Source: Haloferax larsenii JCM 13917 (GTDB lineage: Archaea; Halobacteriota; Halobacteria; Halobacteriales; Haloferacaceae). From it: a DNA stretch of 63,099 bases. The stretch lies in assembly GCF_000336955.1 (NCBI RefSeq), contig NZ_AOLI01000021.1, forward strand, positions 125,577 through 188,675. The letters run 5' to 3'. Position 1 is the stretch's first letter. Each line of letters begins with the position of its first letter. The notes under the pieces were generated by a model, which ran no database searches, was not told the origin of the DNA, and was given only the letters and a program-made list of their open reading frames with translations. Positions 45,794 to 55,375 of this stretch are shown piece after piece. The translations under genes were made by a program, and so were the position numbers.

Positions 45794-46653
45794 TCGCTCG
45801 ATTCCTCGCTCGCGTTCGACTTCGGTGTGTCGCTCGCGGCCGTCTCAGCCAGCGCGTCGATGCCGCCGTCGCGGAGGAACGACTTCACGCGGTCGCGAAC
45901 GCCCGCGACCTCGCCGATGACGGTGATAGCCGGTGGTTCGATGTCGGCCTCGTCGCGCACGTCGACGATGGTGTCGAGGGTGCCCGTGGCGACGCGCATC
46001 TCCGGCCACGTCGCGCGCTCGATGAGCGCGACGGGCGTCTCGGGGTCCATCCCGGCGTCTCGGAGTTCGCTCGTGTACAACGGGAGTTTTCCGACGCCCA
46101 TGAGGACGACGAGCGTGCCGCCGGTCGCCGCCAGCGCCTCCCAGTCGACCGCCGACTCGTCTTTCGTCGGGTCTTCGTGACCCGTAACGAACGAGACAGA
46201 CGAGACGTAATCGCGGTGCGTGACCGGGATACCGGCAGCACCGGGGCCGCCCACGGCGGAGGTGATGCCGGGGACGATATCGAACGGAATCCCGTTCTCT
46301 GCGAGGTGTTCCATCTCCTCGCCGCCGCGGCCGAAGACGAACGGGTCGCCGCCTTTCAGGCGAACCACGTCGTTTCCGTCGCGCGCGAGTTCGACCATCC
46401 GAGCGTTGGTGTACTCCTGTGGCGTCCACTCGCCATCGGCGCGCTTGCCCACGTCTTCGCGCTTGTCGGCCGGAATCATCCCGAGAATCTCCGGGCCGGG
46501 GAGCTTGTCGTGGAGCACCACGTCCGCCTCGTCGATGAGGCGTGCGGCCTTCATCGTCAGTAGTTCCGGGTCGCCCGGGCCGCTACCGACGAGGTGGACC
46601 GTCCCGACAGATTCGGCGTCCGGGTCGTCGGTGCCGCGTTCTGCCCCTGTCAT
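45790..46653 (-). CDS. cobA: Uroporphyrinogen-III C-methyltransferase
   Basis: A 287-residue SAM-dependent enzyme (SUMT) making precorrin-2 for siroheme, cobalamin and the alternative heme route. The SAM loop is LVGSGPGDPELLT (21-33) and the core motif is RLKGGDPFVFGRGGEE, followed by PGITSAVGGPGAAGIPVTHR. I chose MTGAERGTDD at 46653, one base after the hemC stop. It has a polar C-terminal tail (ASDTPKSNASEESSE). Confidence 0.94.
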   Translation of the reverse strand: MTGAERGTDDPDAESVGTVHLVGSGPGDPELLTMKAARLIDEADVVLHDKLPGPEILGMIPADKREDVGKRADGEWTPQEYTNARMVELARDGNDVVRLKGGDPFVFGRGGEEMEHLAENGIPFDIVPGITSAVGGPGAAGIPVTHRDYVSSVSFVTGHEDPTKDESAVDWEALAATGGTLVVLMGVGKLPLYTSELRDAGMDPETPVALIERATWPEMRVATGTLDTIVDVRDEADIEPPAITVIGEVAGVRDRVKSFLRDGGIDALAETAASDTPKSNASEESSE

Positions 46654-46654
46654 C

Positions 46655-47752
46655 TCACTCGTCCTCGGCGTCCGCGCTCGCTTCCTCGATAAGCTGTCCA
46701 GCGCCGCGCTCTCGGAGGTCGGCGGCGAAGTCGCGGGCGGCGGTGGCGTGGTTTCCAATCGGCAGGTCGCGGGCCGTCTTGATGGCTTCGGAGCCGTCGG
46801 TCGCGAGGACGTGCACGTCCACGTGGACGTGTTTGCCCTGTACGAGCGCGTGGATGCCGACCGGTGCGATACAGCCGCCGCCGAGTTCGGCGAGAATGGT
46901 TCGCTCGACGGTCGTCTCGACGCGCGTCCGCGCGTGGTCCAGTTTGTCGTGAACGAGGTCGATAATCTCCTCGTCGGACGCCGTCACCGCGATAGCTCCC
47001 TGTCCGGGGGCGGGCACGAAGTCCGAGCGAGGGAGCCGCGCGTAGGAGACCTTGTCCAGCAGTCCGCTTCGCTTGAGCCCCGCTTCGGCGAGGACGATAG
47101 CGTCGTACTCGGTGTCGACCTTGCGCTCCATCGCCTGGCGTTCGAGTTCCGAGAGGCTGTCGAACCACTCGTCGACGCGCTGGTCGAACTCGCCGTCGTG
47201 GTCGGTCTTCCCGTGTTTGCCCTGCCGGTCTTTGTCGTCTTCGACGCGCTGTTCGTGTTCGCGCTGGAGGTGCGTCGCCAGCAACTTCTCGACGCGGGTG
47301 TCCACGTTCCCTCGGAGTGGCTCGACTTCGAGGTCGTCGCGATAGTTGAGCAGTTGCGCCTGCCGTCGGAGCGACGACGTACCGACGACTGCGCCCTCCG
47401 GCAGGTCGTCGATGTCGTGGCCCTCACGCGTCACGAGCACGTCACCGGCGGGCGCGCGCTCGGGAACGCCCGCGACGACGAGGCCGTTCGGCTTCTCGGT
47501 CGGCATGTCCTTCATCGAGTGGACCGCGGCGTCCACGTCACCGTCGAGGACGCGCTCGTCGAGTGCACGGACGAACGCCCCCGTCTTACCCAGCCGGTGG
47601 ATGAGTGTGTCCTGAATCTTGTCCCCCTCGGTCTCGACTTCGACGAGCTCCACGTCGAGTCGCCGACTCGCGAGCGCGTCCTGTACGCTCGCCGCCTGTG
47701 TGCGCGCGAGCGCCGACCCTCGCGTCGCGAGGCGAAGCGTCCGATTAGTCAT
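46655..47752 (-). CDS. hemC: Hydroxymethylbilane synthase (porphobilinogen deaminase) with insertion
   Basis: A 365-residue enzyme polymerising four porphobilinogens. The catalytic Asp is D82 in VHSMKDMP, the cofactor-bearing Cys is C294 in LGGGCIAPVG, and the substrate-binding TSSLRRQAQ and LRGNVDTRVEKL are intact. Typical length is about 310; residues 159-213 are an extra segment rich in H, K, R, D and E (LQREHEQRVEDDKDRQGKHG onward) sitting between LRGNVDTRVEKL and EYDAIVLAEAGLKR. First gene of the hem transcript. The long open frame upstream of 47752 is not part of it. Confidence 0.95.
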   Translation of the reverse strand: MTNRTLRLATRGSALARTQAASVQDALASRRLDVELVEVETEGDKIQDTLIHRLGKTGAFVRALDERVLDGDVDAAVHSMKDMPTEKPNGLVVAGVPERAPAGDVLVTREGHDIDDLPEGAVVGTSSLRRQAQLLNYRDDLEVEPLRGNVDTRVEKLLATHLQREHEQRVEDDKDRQGKHGKTDHDGEFDQRVDEWFDSLSELERQAMERKVDTEYDAIVLAEAGLKRSGLLDKVSYARLPRSDFVPAPGQGAIAVTASDEEIIDLVHDKLDHARTRVETTVERTILAELGGGCIAPVGIHALVQGKHVHVDVHVLATDGSEAIKTARDLPIGNHATAARDFAADLRERGAGQLIEEASADAEDE

Positions 47753-47840
47753 ACGCTGTTGTCTGCGTCCCGCGTTGAAAAGCCCACCAGTTCGCGCCCG
47801 GCACGCCGGGGTGTGACGTGTCGAACGAAGGGAAAAACGA

Positions 47841-48326
47841 ATGACCGCCGCCTGCGACGACTCCGGCATGCCCTCCCGCGACGATTCAGGTTCCTCCCAT
47901 GGCGACTCCGGCACGTCCTCCCGCGGCGACTCCGACACCTCTCTGTTCGGTTCGCTGCTCCAGCAGGTCGGCGATGTCGTCGTCGTCGTACTCTTCCTGT
48001 CCGGATTGACCGCAGTCGTCGGCCCACTGGACCTACTCGTCTCGTCGCTCGGCGTTGCCCTTCCGCACTTCTCCGGGCTCATCGCCGCGGGTATCGTCGG
48101 GGTCGGTATCGTCCTCGTTCGCCCGCTTCGCCTCCGCCTCGTCGTTCGTGTCTGGGTCGTCGGCCTCGTCACGACGGTCGTCTCGACGACGCTTCTCGTC
48201 TTCTTCCAACTGGAAGGCAACACCGCTGGGATTGCCCTCACGTGGGCTCTCGGCGTCGCCCTCGGTCTCGTGATGGCCTACCCGCCGTTCTGGAAACGGG
48301 CGGAAGCGCGGTTGCGAGTCGATTAA
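47841..48326 (+). CDS. Membrane protein with Ser/Asp/Gly-rich N-terminus
   Basis: A 161-residue protein. The first 34 residues are a low-complexity hydrophilic stretch with repeated DSG and RGDS units (SRDDSGSSHGDSGTSSRGDS). Four hydrophobic helices follow, with LRLRLVVRVWVVGLV between helices 2 and 3. It lies between hemC and hemL on the opposite strand. No motif points to a function. An alternative start downstream of the repeats cannot be excluded. Confidence 0.65.
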   Translation: MTAACDDSGMPSRDDSGSSHGDSGTSSRGDSDTSLFGSLLQQVGDVVVVVLFLSGLTAVVGPLDLLVSSLGVALPHFSGLIAAGIVGVGIVLVRPLRLRLVVRVWVVGLVTTVVSTTLLVFFQLEGNTAGIALTWALGVALGLVMAYPPFWKRAEARLRVD

Positions 48327-48345
48327 AAACAGTGTGGCGGGCGGC

Positions 48346-49683
48346 TTACAGCGCTTCCTTGTACGCTTCCAGCGTCTCTTCGATGTCTTCGTCCGTGTGC
48401 GCGTAGGAGACGAACTGGCCTTCGAACTGGTTCGCACTGAGGAACACGCCTTGGTCTTTCATCTCCTGCCAGAAGACGCGCTCCCAGCGGTCGGTCTCGG
48501 CTTTCGCCACGTCAGCGCCGGTCTTCGGGCAGTAGTCGTAGTTCGGACACGCCTCGTGTTGCGTACAGCCGTCTTTGCACGCGTCGGCGCGGTCGGGCGC
48601 GCCGTGGCGCGTGAACACCGTCTTGAACATCGAGTCGGTGCCGACGACCGTGTACTCGGGTGCCTGGTCTTCGAGGATGTCGGTGATACCGCGGCGGAGC
48701 TTCTCCCCGAGGCGGTTGACGTGGTCGTACACGTCGTTTTCGGCGGCGTACTTCAGGTATTCGTGGCCCGCGGCCATCGTGACCGGGTGGCCCGAGAAGG
48801 TGCCGGACTGGAACACGTCGCCGCCGGGAGTGAACTGCTCGATGAGGTCGGCTCGGCCGCCGATTGCGCCGACGGGGAACCCGCCGCCGATAATCTTCCC
48901 GAACGTCGTGAGGTCGGGCGTGATGCCGAACTTACCCTGCGCGCACTGGAGACCGCCGACGCGGAAGCCAGTGATGACCTCGTCGAAGATGAGGAGCGCG
49001 CCGTGTTCGTCCGTGAGGTCGCGGAGCGTCTGCAGGTAGCCGTCGACGGGGTGGACGATTGCGGTGTTGCCGAGGATTGGCTCGGTCAGGACCGCCGCGA
49101 TGTCCTCGCCGTGTTCTTCGAACACCTCGTGGGCCGTCTCGGGGTCGTTGAACGGGACGGGAATCGTGTGTTCGGCGAACGACGAGGGAATACCGGGCGA
49201 ACTCGGGGACGCACCGTCGGGGCCGCCCTCGACGAGCGTGCTCTCCTGTGCGCCGTGGTAGCCGCCTTGCATGACGACGATTTTGTCGCGGCCGGTGGCC
49301 GCGCGGGCGAGTCGCACTGCCGAGACGGTCGCTTCGGTCCCGGAGTTGACGAAGCGAATCATCTCGACCGAGGGGACGTGTCGCGCGACGAACTCGGCGT
49401 GTTCGACTTCGATTTCGGTCGGTGCGCCGTACATCGGCCCGGCCGCGGCGTGCTTCTGGACGGCGGCCTGAACAGGCTCGGGGGCGTCGTGGCCGTAGAG
49501 AAGCGGCCCGTAGCCCATCACGTAGTCGATGTAGCGGTTTCCGTCGGCGTCGATGACGTGTGCGCCGTCACCGCGCTCGACGAAGAACGGATACGGCTTC
49601 GTGGCCCGAACCGAGGAGTTCACACCGCCAGCGAGGACTGAGAGCGCACGGTCGTACAGCCCGCGTGACTCGTCGTGGTTCAT
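48346..49683 (-). CDS. hemL: Glutamate-1-semialdehyde 2,1-aminomutase with Cys cluster
   Basis: A 445-residue PLP enzyme making 5-aminolevulinate. The PLP Lys is K263 in [25 protein letters not shown] (233-243) and [14 protein letters not shown] are intact. Residues 366-390 carry C369, C373, C379 and C385 ([19 protein letters not shown]), a C-x3-C-x5-C-x5-C pattern not seen in bacterial HemL. This stretch is inserted between the end of the large domain and the C-terminal helix region ([15 protein letters not shown]). It could bind zinc or an Fe-S cluster. The other residues suggest a normal enzyme. Confidence 0.95.
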   Translation of the reverse strand: MNHDESRGLYDRALSVLAGGVNSSVRATKPYPFFVERGDGAHVIDADGNRYIDYVMGYGPLLYGHDAPEPVQAAVQKHAAAGPMYGAPTEIEVEHAEFVARHVPSVEMIRFVNSGTEATVSAVRLARAATGRDKIVVMQGGYHGAQESTLVEGGPDGASPSSPGIPSSFAEHTIPVPFNDPETAHEVFEEHGEDIAAVLTEPILGNTAIVHPVDGYLQTLRDLTDEHGALLIFDEVITGFRVGGLQCAQGKFGITPDLTTFGKIIGGGFPVGAIGGRADLIEQFTPGGDVFQSGTFSGHPVTMAAGHEYLKYAAENDVYDHVNRLGEKLRRGITDILEDQAPEYTVVGTDSMFKTVFTRHGAPDRADACKDGCTQHEACPNYDYCPKTGADVAKAETDRWERVFWQEMKDQGVFLSANQFEGQFVSYAHTDEDIEETLEAYKEAL

Positions 49684-49715
49684 ACGCGGCGGTTCGAACG
49701 CTCGGGGGAAAGAGC

Positions 49716-50456
49716 TTACTGGCTCGACTCGTCGTTCCGGGACGCCGTCCCGTCAGCGGATTCGGCGGTGTCACCGACGCCTCCGGCACCTGACGAATCG
49801 GTCGCAATCGCTCCTGCCAACAGGAGACTCGCCACGTTGTTCAGCGAGTGAATCGCCATCAACGCGACCACGTCGCGGACGATGAGGTACAGGACCGTCG
49901 TCAAGAGCGCCGGAACCGCGATTCGAGCCACTGCGCCGCGATTCCAGCCGACTGCGTGGCCGAGGGTGAACGCCACGAACGAGATGCCACCGGCGAGAAG
50001 CGGGTTCCCGGTGAATTCGAGCAATCGCTCGATTGCGTAGCCGTGGAACAGCGCCTCCTCGGTGACGCCAGCGGTCACGGCCACGAAAATTCGTTGGCGA
50101 CGCGACAGCGACGTCAACTGCGACATCTCGCCTTCGAGTCCGCCGATGCCGAAGTGGTTGAACAGCGGTGTCGTCACCGCGCTCGCCGTGAACAAGACGA
50201 TAGTGCCGGTGACGACGATAATCGCGAACGAACCGGGGTCGAACGAGCGCCCCGTCATCGACGACAGCGGCCGCCCCTCGACGAAGACGACGTACCCGCA
50301 CAAGACGGCCAAAAGCAGCCACTTGACCGCGTCGCTGGCGAGGAGGTCGCGTCGCGTGTCAGGTGGCGACGCGCGATACCGGGAGACGACGAGACCCGCA
50401 ATCGGCATCCCGGCGAGCGCGATAGCGAGCCCTCCAAGGAGTTCGACGCTCAGCAC
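49716..50456 (-). CDS. CPBP/CAAX-type intramembrane protease
   Basis: A 246-residue, multi-helix membrane protein with GTG start. The CPBP motif pairs are present: [14 protein letters not shown] (motif 1, Glu-Glu and the usual aromatic/Gly), FTLGHAVGW (motif 2 His) and AIHSLNN (motif 3 His-x-x-x-Asn). A hydrophilic Ser/Thr/Asp/Glu tail of about 30 residues is C-terminal. Some members process prenylated or other membrane substrates. Substrate unknown. Confidence 0.87.
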   Translation of the reverse strand: MLSVELLGGLAIALAGMPIAGLVVSRYRASPPDTRRDLLASDAVKWLLLAVLCGYVVFVEGRPLSSMTGRSFDPGSFAIIVVTGTIVLFTASAVTTPLFNHFGIGGLEGEMSQLTSLSRRQRIFVAVTAGVTEEALFHGYAIERLLEFTGNPLLAGGISFVAFTLGHAVGWNRGAVARIAVPALLTTVLYLIVRDVVALMAIHSLNNVASLLLAGAIATDSSGAGGVGDTAESADGTASRNDESSQ

Positions 50457-50525
50457 GACGGCACACCGTTCATCGTCCGGTCGCTTGGGGCCGAGTAAAA
50501 AAACGGTTTCGCGTGGGGGCGCGAA

Positions 50526-50885
50526 TCAGACTGCGTCGCGGCCGGTCTTTCCGGTGCGGACCTGTAGTGCGCCCTCGACGGGGAGGATGAACACCTTTCC
50601 GTCGCCTTTCTCGCCGGTGTGGGCCGCATCGGCGATGGCGTTCGCCACGTCTTCGGCCGGGACGTCGGCGACGACGCACTCGATTTTGACCTTCTGATGG
50701 AGGTCGACTGTGTACTCTTCGCCGCGCCACTGGCTTTTCTTGGCGGGTTGCGAGCCGCGGCCCGAGACGTTCGTGACGGTCAGTGAGGGAGCTCCGACTT
50801 CGGCGAGCGCGGTCTTCACGTCAGCGAGTTTGTCGGGTCGGATGACGGCCATGACGAGTTTGATGTCGTCCGATTCGTCGCTCAT
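50526..50885 (-). CDS. glnK: PII nitrogen-regulatory protein (GlnK type)
   Basis: A 119-residue PII protein. [16 protein letters not shown] opens the ferredoxin-like fold; the T-loop contains [17 protein letters not shown] with the usual Tyr, and the C-terminal B-loop and strand read [24 protein letters not shown]. It senses ATP/ADP and 2-oxoglutarate and blocks its Amt partner. It overlaps amt by 4 nt and is translated right after it, a textbook amtB-glnK pair. Confidence 0.96.
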   Translation of the reverse strand: MSDESDDIKLVMAVIRPDKLADVKTALAEVGAPSLTVTNVSGRGSQPAKKSQWRGEEYTVDLHQKVKIECVVADVPAEDVANAIADAAHTGEKGDGKVFILPVEGALQVRTGKTGRDAV

Positions 50886-52270
50886 TGGTCTTCACCTCCG
50901 TTCTCCGTCGTGTTCTCGGTGATAGTGACACCGCCGTCGGTCGCAGTCGCCTTCGCGGGCGTGCCGAGTCCGCGGTCCGGACCGGAGTCGCCGACGAACT
51001 CGGGGTAGACCGAGACGCCGTGCTCGCCGATATCAAGGCCTTCGAGCTCTTCTTCTTCCGAGACGCGGAGGCCAAAGATGGCATCAGTGAGCGCGAAGAC
51101 GGCGGCGGAGGCGGCGATGGTCCACAGGGCGATGATGCCGACGCCAGCGACCTGCATGACCAGTTGCGTGGCGGAGAAGCCGCCGACCGCGAACACTGGG
51201 ATGAGTGCCGTGCCGACCGCACCGGCAACACCGTGGACGGCGAAGACGCCACACACGTCGTCTATCTTCAGCGAATCGACCGTCCAGCGGTAGGCGGGCA
51301 GGACGATTGCGCCGCCGAGTGCGCCGAGGACGAGACCGCCCCACCACGTGACGTGAGGGACAGCGCCCGTGACAGCCACGAGTCCGGCGAGCAAGCCGTT
51401 GGCCATCCAGAGGGGGTCGGGCTTGCCCTGGTAGCTCGTCGAGACGAGCATCGCGGCAACCGCGCCAGCGCCCATGCCGAGCGTGGTCACGAGTGCGACG
51501 CGGCCGAGTGCGGCACCCATGAACTCCAGACCGCCGCTTTCGGTCGCCGCGAGGACGGTCGCCTGCGTGCCGACGTTGAAGCCGTACCAGCCGAACGCGA
51601 GGATGAGCGTCCCGAGGACGGCGAGGAGCATCGAGTGGCCGGGAATCGGCTGGCTCTCGCCGTTCTCGTCGAAGCGCCCCTTCCGCGGACCGACCATCTT
51701 TGCACCGACGAGGCCGGCGACGCCACCGCACATGTGGACGACGGTCGCACCGGCGAAGTCGAGGTAGCCGACGCCGAGGGCGGCACCGAGGAAGCCGCTT
51801 CCGGAGAGGAGGCCGCCGGACCACGTCAGGCCCTGTACGACGGGGTAGATGAATCCCGTGATGGTCGCCGCGAAGACGACGTAGGCACGGAAGTCCATGC
51901 GTTCTGCGACTGCACCGGAGACGATGGTCGCGGCGGTCATGGCGAAGACGGCCCCGAAGAGCCAGTCAATCCACGTGCCGGAGTCTCCGATGTAGGAGAA
52001 CGCGGCGGCCGCGTCGAAGCCACCCGGCGAGGTGAGGCCGCCGACGATAGTCGCCACGCCCGCGCCGACGATGAAGTAGACCAGAACGCCCAGCGCCCAG
52101 TCGGTCATGTTCTTCATCAGGACGTTCCCCACGTTCTTGGCGCGAACCTGCCCGGCTTCGAGCAGCGCGAAGCCCGGCTGCATGAAGAAGATGAGGAACG
52201 AGACGACCAGCACCCAGACGTAGTTGATACCCTGCGCGACGACCGCCGGGTCGACCTGCAAGGGAATCAC
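50882..52270 (-). CDS. amt: Ammonium transporter
   Basis: A 462-residue Amt/Mep protein with 11 transmembrane segments and an outward N-terminus. [36 protein letters not shown] and [11 protein letters not shown] carry the conserved pore residues, including the twin-His positions. The cytoplasmic C-terminal tail ([20 protein letters not shown]) is the GlnK docking region. Start is a GTG at 52270, with GGTGG 5 bases upstream. Regulated likely by nitrogen through the promoter region described next. Confidence 0.95.
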   Translation of the reverse strand: MIPLQVDPAVVAQGINYVWVLVVSFLIFFMQPGFALLEAGQVRAKNVGNVLMKNMTDWALGVLVYFIVGAGVATIVGGLTSPGGFDAAAAFSYIGDSGTWIDWLFGAVFAMTAATIVSGAVAERMDFRAYVVFAATITGFIYPVVQGLTWSGGLLSGSGFLGAALGVGYLDFAGATVVHMCGGVAGLVGAKMVGPRKGRFDENGESQPIPGHSMLLAVLGTLILAFGWYGFNVGTQATVLAATESGGLEFMGAALGRVALVTTLGMGAGAVAAMLVSTSYQGKPDPLWMANGLLAGLVAVTGAVPHVTWWGGLVLGALGGAIVLPAYRWTVDSLKIDDVCGVFAVHGVAGAVGTALIPVFAVGGFSATQLVMQVAGVGIIALWTIAASAAVFALTDAIFGLRVSEEEELEGLDIGEHGVSVYPEFVGDSGPDRGLGTPAKATATDGGVTITENTTENGGEDQ

Positions 52271-52274
52271 GACT

Positions 52275-52383
52275 GTCCACCTCCAAATTCAATTGGTGGA
52301 CAAAACGGTTCTTTTTCACCAATTCCGTGTAGATTGTGTTGCTTCATCACGCTTCGGCTTCATGAGGAGGTAGTAAATAAAGA
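52275..52383 (-). promoter_or_regulatory. amt promoter with inverted repeats in the leader
   Basis: A TATA-like TTTATTTAC (minus strand, 52373-52383) predicts an 80-nt leader. Within it are dyads TCCACC/GGTGGA (52275-52280 and 52295-52300, overlapping the ribosome-binding GGTGG) and AATTGGTG/CACCAATT (52291-52298 and 52317-52324). They could be an operator for nitrogen control or RNA structure masking the ribosome site. A related CAATTTGGTG is at 52401-52410. Confidence 0.4.
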
Positions 52384-52662
52384 ATGGGGTTGAAACTGTC
52401 CAATTTGGTGGTGTATAATAAGACAGACAAACAAAATACGGTAGAATACTATGCGTATAAGGTTGTATTTCGTCCAGAACTGAGACAGATGTTCGGCGCT
52501 GTGTGGACGAACGTTCAGGAAAATATTGCCACAGACGGCCGATTTCGTCGCGCGCGGCCCGGTCTCACGGGGTCGAGAAGACGGCTTGCGTCTCGGTCTG
52601 GCGGGGAGAGACGAAGGGCTCGGGCCTCGGTCCGGTAGGGAGAGGAGAAGGCCGGCGGCCGG
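52384..52662. other. Gap between amt and hemB, no gene
   Basis: The left part (52384-52470) is AT-rich and may carry extra promoter elements. From 52540 to 52660 it is GC-rich with an imperfect direct repeat (GTCTGGCGGGGAGAG and GTCCGGTAGGGAGAG) and a hairpin CCGGTC/GACCGG near 52658-52672 at the hemB stop, possibly part of its termination. An 84-codon frame here has no coding character. Confidence 0.5.
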
Positions 52663-53655
52663 TCAGCGACCGGACGATAACTGCTCCGCCACGTGCTCTG
52701 CAAAGTACGTGATGATGAGGTCTGCTCCGGCGCGCTTCATCGACAACAGCGACTCGTGGGCCACTTCGTCGAGGTCGAGCCATCCCTTCTCGGCGGCGGC
52801 GTGGAGCATCGCGTACTCGCCGGAGACGTTGTAGGCGGCGACCGGGTGGTCCCACGTCTCGCGGATGGTACGGACGATATCGAGATACGGCAGGCCGGGT
52901 TTGACCATCAGTACGTCGGCACCCTGTTCGACGTCGAGGGCGACTTCGCGCATCGCTTCGCGGGCGTTGGCGGGGTCCATCTGGTAGTGGCGGCGGTCGC
53001 CGAAGGCCGGGGCACCGTCGGCGGCGTCGCGGAAGGGGCCGTAGAAGGCGCTCTCGTACTTCGCGGCGTAGGACATGAGTGGCACGTCGCTGTATCCCGC
53101 GTCGTCCAGCCCCTCGCGAATCGCTCCGACCATCCCGTCGGTCATCGACGAGGGGGCGACCATGTCGGCACCGGCCGCGGCGTGGGACACCGCCGTCATC
53201 GCCAAGAGGTCCAGCGTGGGGTCGTTTTCGACGGTGAGAGTCGGGTCGTCTTCGGCGTGCGATTCCAACACCCCGCAGTGTCCGTGGTCGGTGTACTCAC
53301 AGAGACACACGTCGGTGATGACGTAGGCGTCGGTCTCGGCGGTGATGCGGCGGACCGCCTCTTGTACGACACCGTCCTTCGCGTACGCGCGCGACCCCTC
53401 GGCGTCCTTCGACTCGGGGATACCGAAGACGATGACGGCCTCGACACCCGTCTCTCGGACTTCCGCGACACGCTCGGCCGCCTCCGAAATCGGAACTCGC
53501 TCGTGGCCCGGCATCGACTCGATGGGGACGCGCTCGTCGGTCGTCGCGTCCACGAATATCGGTGCGACGAGGTCCGTCGCGTCGAGCGTCGTCTCCGAGA
53601 CGAGCGGTCGAATCCCGTCTGTCCGAAGTCGTCGCGGGCGGTCGGTGAGGTCCAT
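52663..53655 (-). CDS. hemB: 5-aminolevulinate dehydratase (porphobilinogen synthase)
   Basis: A 330-residue enzyme joining two aminolevulinates. The zinc-site triad is in DVCLCEYTDHGHCG. Catalytic lysines sit in MSYAAKYESAFYGPFRDAA and LMVKPGLPYLDI. I chose MDLTDRPRRLRTDG at 53655, since residues before it in the longer frame are basic and promoter-like. It supplies porphobilinogen to HemC; it is transcribed apart from hemC and hemL but within the same 8 kb. Confidence 0.96.
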   Translation of the reverse strand: MDLTDRPRRLRTDGIRPLVSETTLDATDLVAPIFVDATTDERVPIESMPGHERVPISEAAERVAEVRETGVEAVIVFGIPESKDAEGSRAYAKDGVVQEAVRRITAETDAYVITDVCLCEYTDHGHCGVLESHAEDDPTLTVENDPTLDLLAMTAVSHAAAGADMVAPSSMTDGMVGAIREGLDDAGYSDVPLMSYAAKYESAFYGPFRDAADGAPAFGDRRHYQMDPANAREAMREVALDVEQGADVLMVKPGLPYLDIVRTIRETWDHPVAAYNVSGEYAMLHAAAEKGWLDLDEVAHESLLSMKRAGADLIITYFAEHVAEQLSSGR

Positions 53656-53749
53656 ACGTCGGCTTCGACAGGCGGTGGCAAAACGGCGTCGCTCTCGGTA
53701 CCGTGTCACACCATAACCGATTTGCCGCACCCCTCACAACCCGAGAGCG

Positions 53750-54262
53750 ATGAGTGCCCCGGTTGCAGAACTTCCGCCCTTCCTTCGCGAACTTCTCGCG
53801 TCTGAACTCGCCTTCGTCGTCCTCTTTGCGGTGTTCGTCCTCGAAGGCGCGATGTTACTCTACGTCGCGCCGAGTGAACTGCTCGTCCCCGGTGCGCTGG
53901 TGCTGATTGGCCCAGAACACCTCCTTCCCATCCTGGGGATTGCCGTCCTCGGCGCGACAGTCGGCCAGTTCGCGCTCTTTCTCGTCGCCCAGCGCGGCGG
54001 TCGCGAGTATCTCCTCTCGCGGTCGTGGTTCCGCATCGACGAGTCCAAAATCGAACGGTTCGACGGCTGGTTCGACCGCTGGGGGCCGCTCGTCGTCCCG
54101 GCGAGTAACGCGATGTTGTTCACGCGCGGGATGCTCACCGTTCCGGCGGGGTTCGCCGAGATGTCGCCGCGGCGGTTCCTCGCGCTCTCTGCGCTCGGGA
54201 CGCTCGTCTTCGAGGGCGTGCTCGCGGCGCTCTACCTGCTCGGTGGCCGAGTTCTCGCGTAG
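53750..54262 (+). CDS. DedA/VTT-domain membrane protein
   Basis: A 170-residue DedA-family protein (VTT domain). Hallmarks are VFVLEGAMLLYVAPSELLVPGALV (the reentrant loop region with acidic Glu residues), GQFALFLVAQRGGREYLLS and FDRWGPLVVPASNAMLFTRG with the conserved Arg. DedA proteins are linked to lipid scrambling and membrane homeostasis. It is divergent from hemB, with a 94-bp gap. Confidence 0.86.
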   Translation: MSAPVAELPPFLRELLASELAFVVLFAVFVLEGAMLLYVAPSELLVPGALVLIGPEHLLPILGIAVLGATVGQFALFLVAQRGGREYLLSRSWFRIDESKIERFDGWFDRWGPLVVPASNAMLFTRGMLTVPAGFAEMSPRRFLALSALGTLVFEGVLAALYLLGGRVLA

Positions 54263-54341
54263 CTCTCTCGACTGTCTGGTCCAAGAAAATGGATGGCTCG
54301 AAGGAGGATAGCGGAGGACGTCCGGGGACCGGACTGCGACC

Positions 54342-54506
54342 TCACTTCGTTCGGTTGATGTCGAGTTTTTCTTTCAGGGCGGCGAGTTCCTCGGATTCGG
54401 CGAGTTCCTCGACGCGTTTACGGAAGTGTCGCTCACAGAGGCCGACTTTGATGGAGTCTTTCTCCGCGGCGTATGCGGCCTCGCGGTCGCAGTAGTGACA
54501 CTGCAT
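54342..54506 (-). CDS. Small zinc-finger-like protein, 54 residues (DUF6757-like)
   Basis: A short protein from ATG at 54506 to TGA at 54342-54344. It begins MQCHYCDREAAYAAEKDSIK, followed by GLCERHFRKRVEEL, with Cys/His spaced for one zinc, then a charged helix (ELAESEELAALKEKLDI). The pattern matches a haloarchaeal family I recall as DUF6757. It is probably nucleic-acid or protein binding. Too short to be found by length-based gene callers. Convergent with DedA. Confidence 0.72.
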   Translation of the reverse strand: MQCHYCDREAAYAAEKDSIKVGLCERHFRKRVEELAESEELAALKEKLDINRTK

Positions 54507-54580
54507 ACCCCCTCTTCAGACCCGATATGATTTAACTCTACGCCCGCGGCAGACGGTGCAGTTGTCGGTTGAAAAACGAA

Positions 54581-55375
54581 TCAGAGGCCTGAAATCTCGG
54601 CCGCGAAGCGCTCGAACTCCGCCGCAGGGAGTCCGGCTTTCCCCAGTGTGTCGTCGTGTGCGTCGCTCCCGCCGGTTGCGAGCAGGTCGTAGGTTTCGAT
54701 AGCTTCGTCGAGCAGGTCGGTGTCGACGTCGTAGCTGTAGGGGTAGTATCGCTCGACTGCGTCGAGGTCGGCACAGAGTTCGAGGGCGAACGCGGGGTCT
54801 CGGTAGCGAAACGGGTGGGCGAGGCTCACGACGTCGCACGCCTCCCGGAGAATGCCGACACCGTCGTCGAAGGTCGGGAGCGCACGCGGGACGTAACACG
54901 GGCCGTCGGCACCGATGAGGTCGTCGAACGCCCCCTGATAGTCGTAGGAGGCGTCGCTCGCGTCGATAGCGTGAGCGATATGCGGCCGCCCAATCCCGTG
55001 GTGGATGTCGATATCGAGGTGTACGCCGGTCGTCTCCTCGACGGCGTCGACGATTTTCCGGGCGCGCTCGACGCGGTCCTGCTGGAGGCGTTCGACTTCG
55101 GCGGTGAGAGCGTCTGTCTGTTCGACGCCGTATCCAAGCAGGTCGACGCGGCGGTCCCCGGCGTCGACGCGCAGTTCGATTCCGTGGATGATGGTCACAC
55201 CCTCGCGTTCGACGACGGGTGCGTCGAGTTGCGGATGGTATCGGTCGTGGTCGGTCACGGCCACGACCTCGACGCCGCCGGCACGTGCTGCGGCCGGGAG
55301 CGTATCGAGGGTGAGACGACCGTCCGAGGCGGTCGTATGGAGGTGGAGGTCGGCTACCGGGCCGTCGGTGCTCAT
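54581..55375 (-). CDS. PHP-domain metal-dependent phosphoesterase
   Basis: A 264-residue PHP-fold protein. Metal ligands are in VADLHLHTTASDG, AVTDHDRYH, IIHGIELRVDAG, VVSLAHPFRY and LATGGSDAHDDTLG, matching the trinuclear metal site. Related archaeal and bacterial enzymes hydrolyse phosphate monoesters or pAp-like 3',5'-bisphosphate. I chose MSTDGPVADL at 55375 over an upstream in-frame ATG. The 132-bp divergent promoter region with the next gene has a TAAGGA-type direct repeat. Confidence 0.88.
   Translation of the reverse strand: MSTDGPVADLHLHTTASDGRLTLDTLPAAARAGGVEVVAVTDHDRYHPQLDAPVVEREGVTIIHGIELRVDAGDRRVDLLGYGVEQTDALTAEVERLQQDRVERARKIVDAVEETTGVHLDIDIHHGIGRPHIAHAIDASDASYDYQGAFDDLIGADGPCYVPRALPTFDDGVGILREACDVVSLAHPFRYRDPAFALELCADLDAVERYYPYSYDVDTDLLDEAIETYDLLATGGSDAHDDTLGKAGLPAAEFERFAAEISGL

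Noticed and set aside
52384-52638. 84-codon plus-strand frame between amt and hemB
   Set aside because: Half AT-rich promoter and half GC repeat; no coding pattern or family resemblance.
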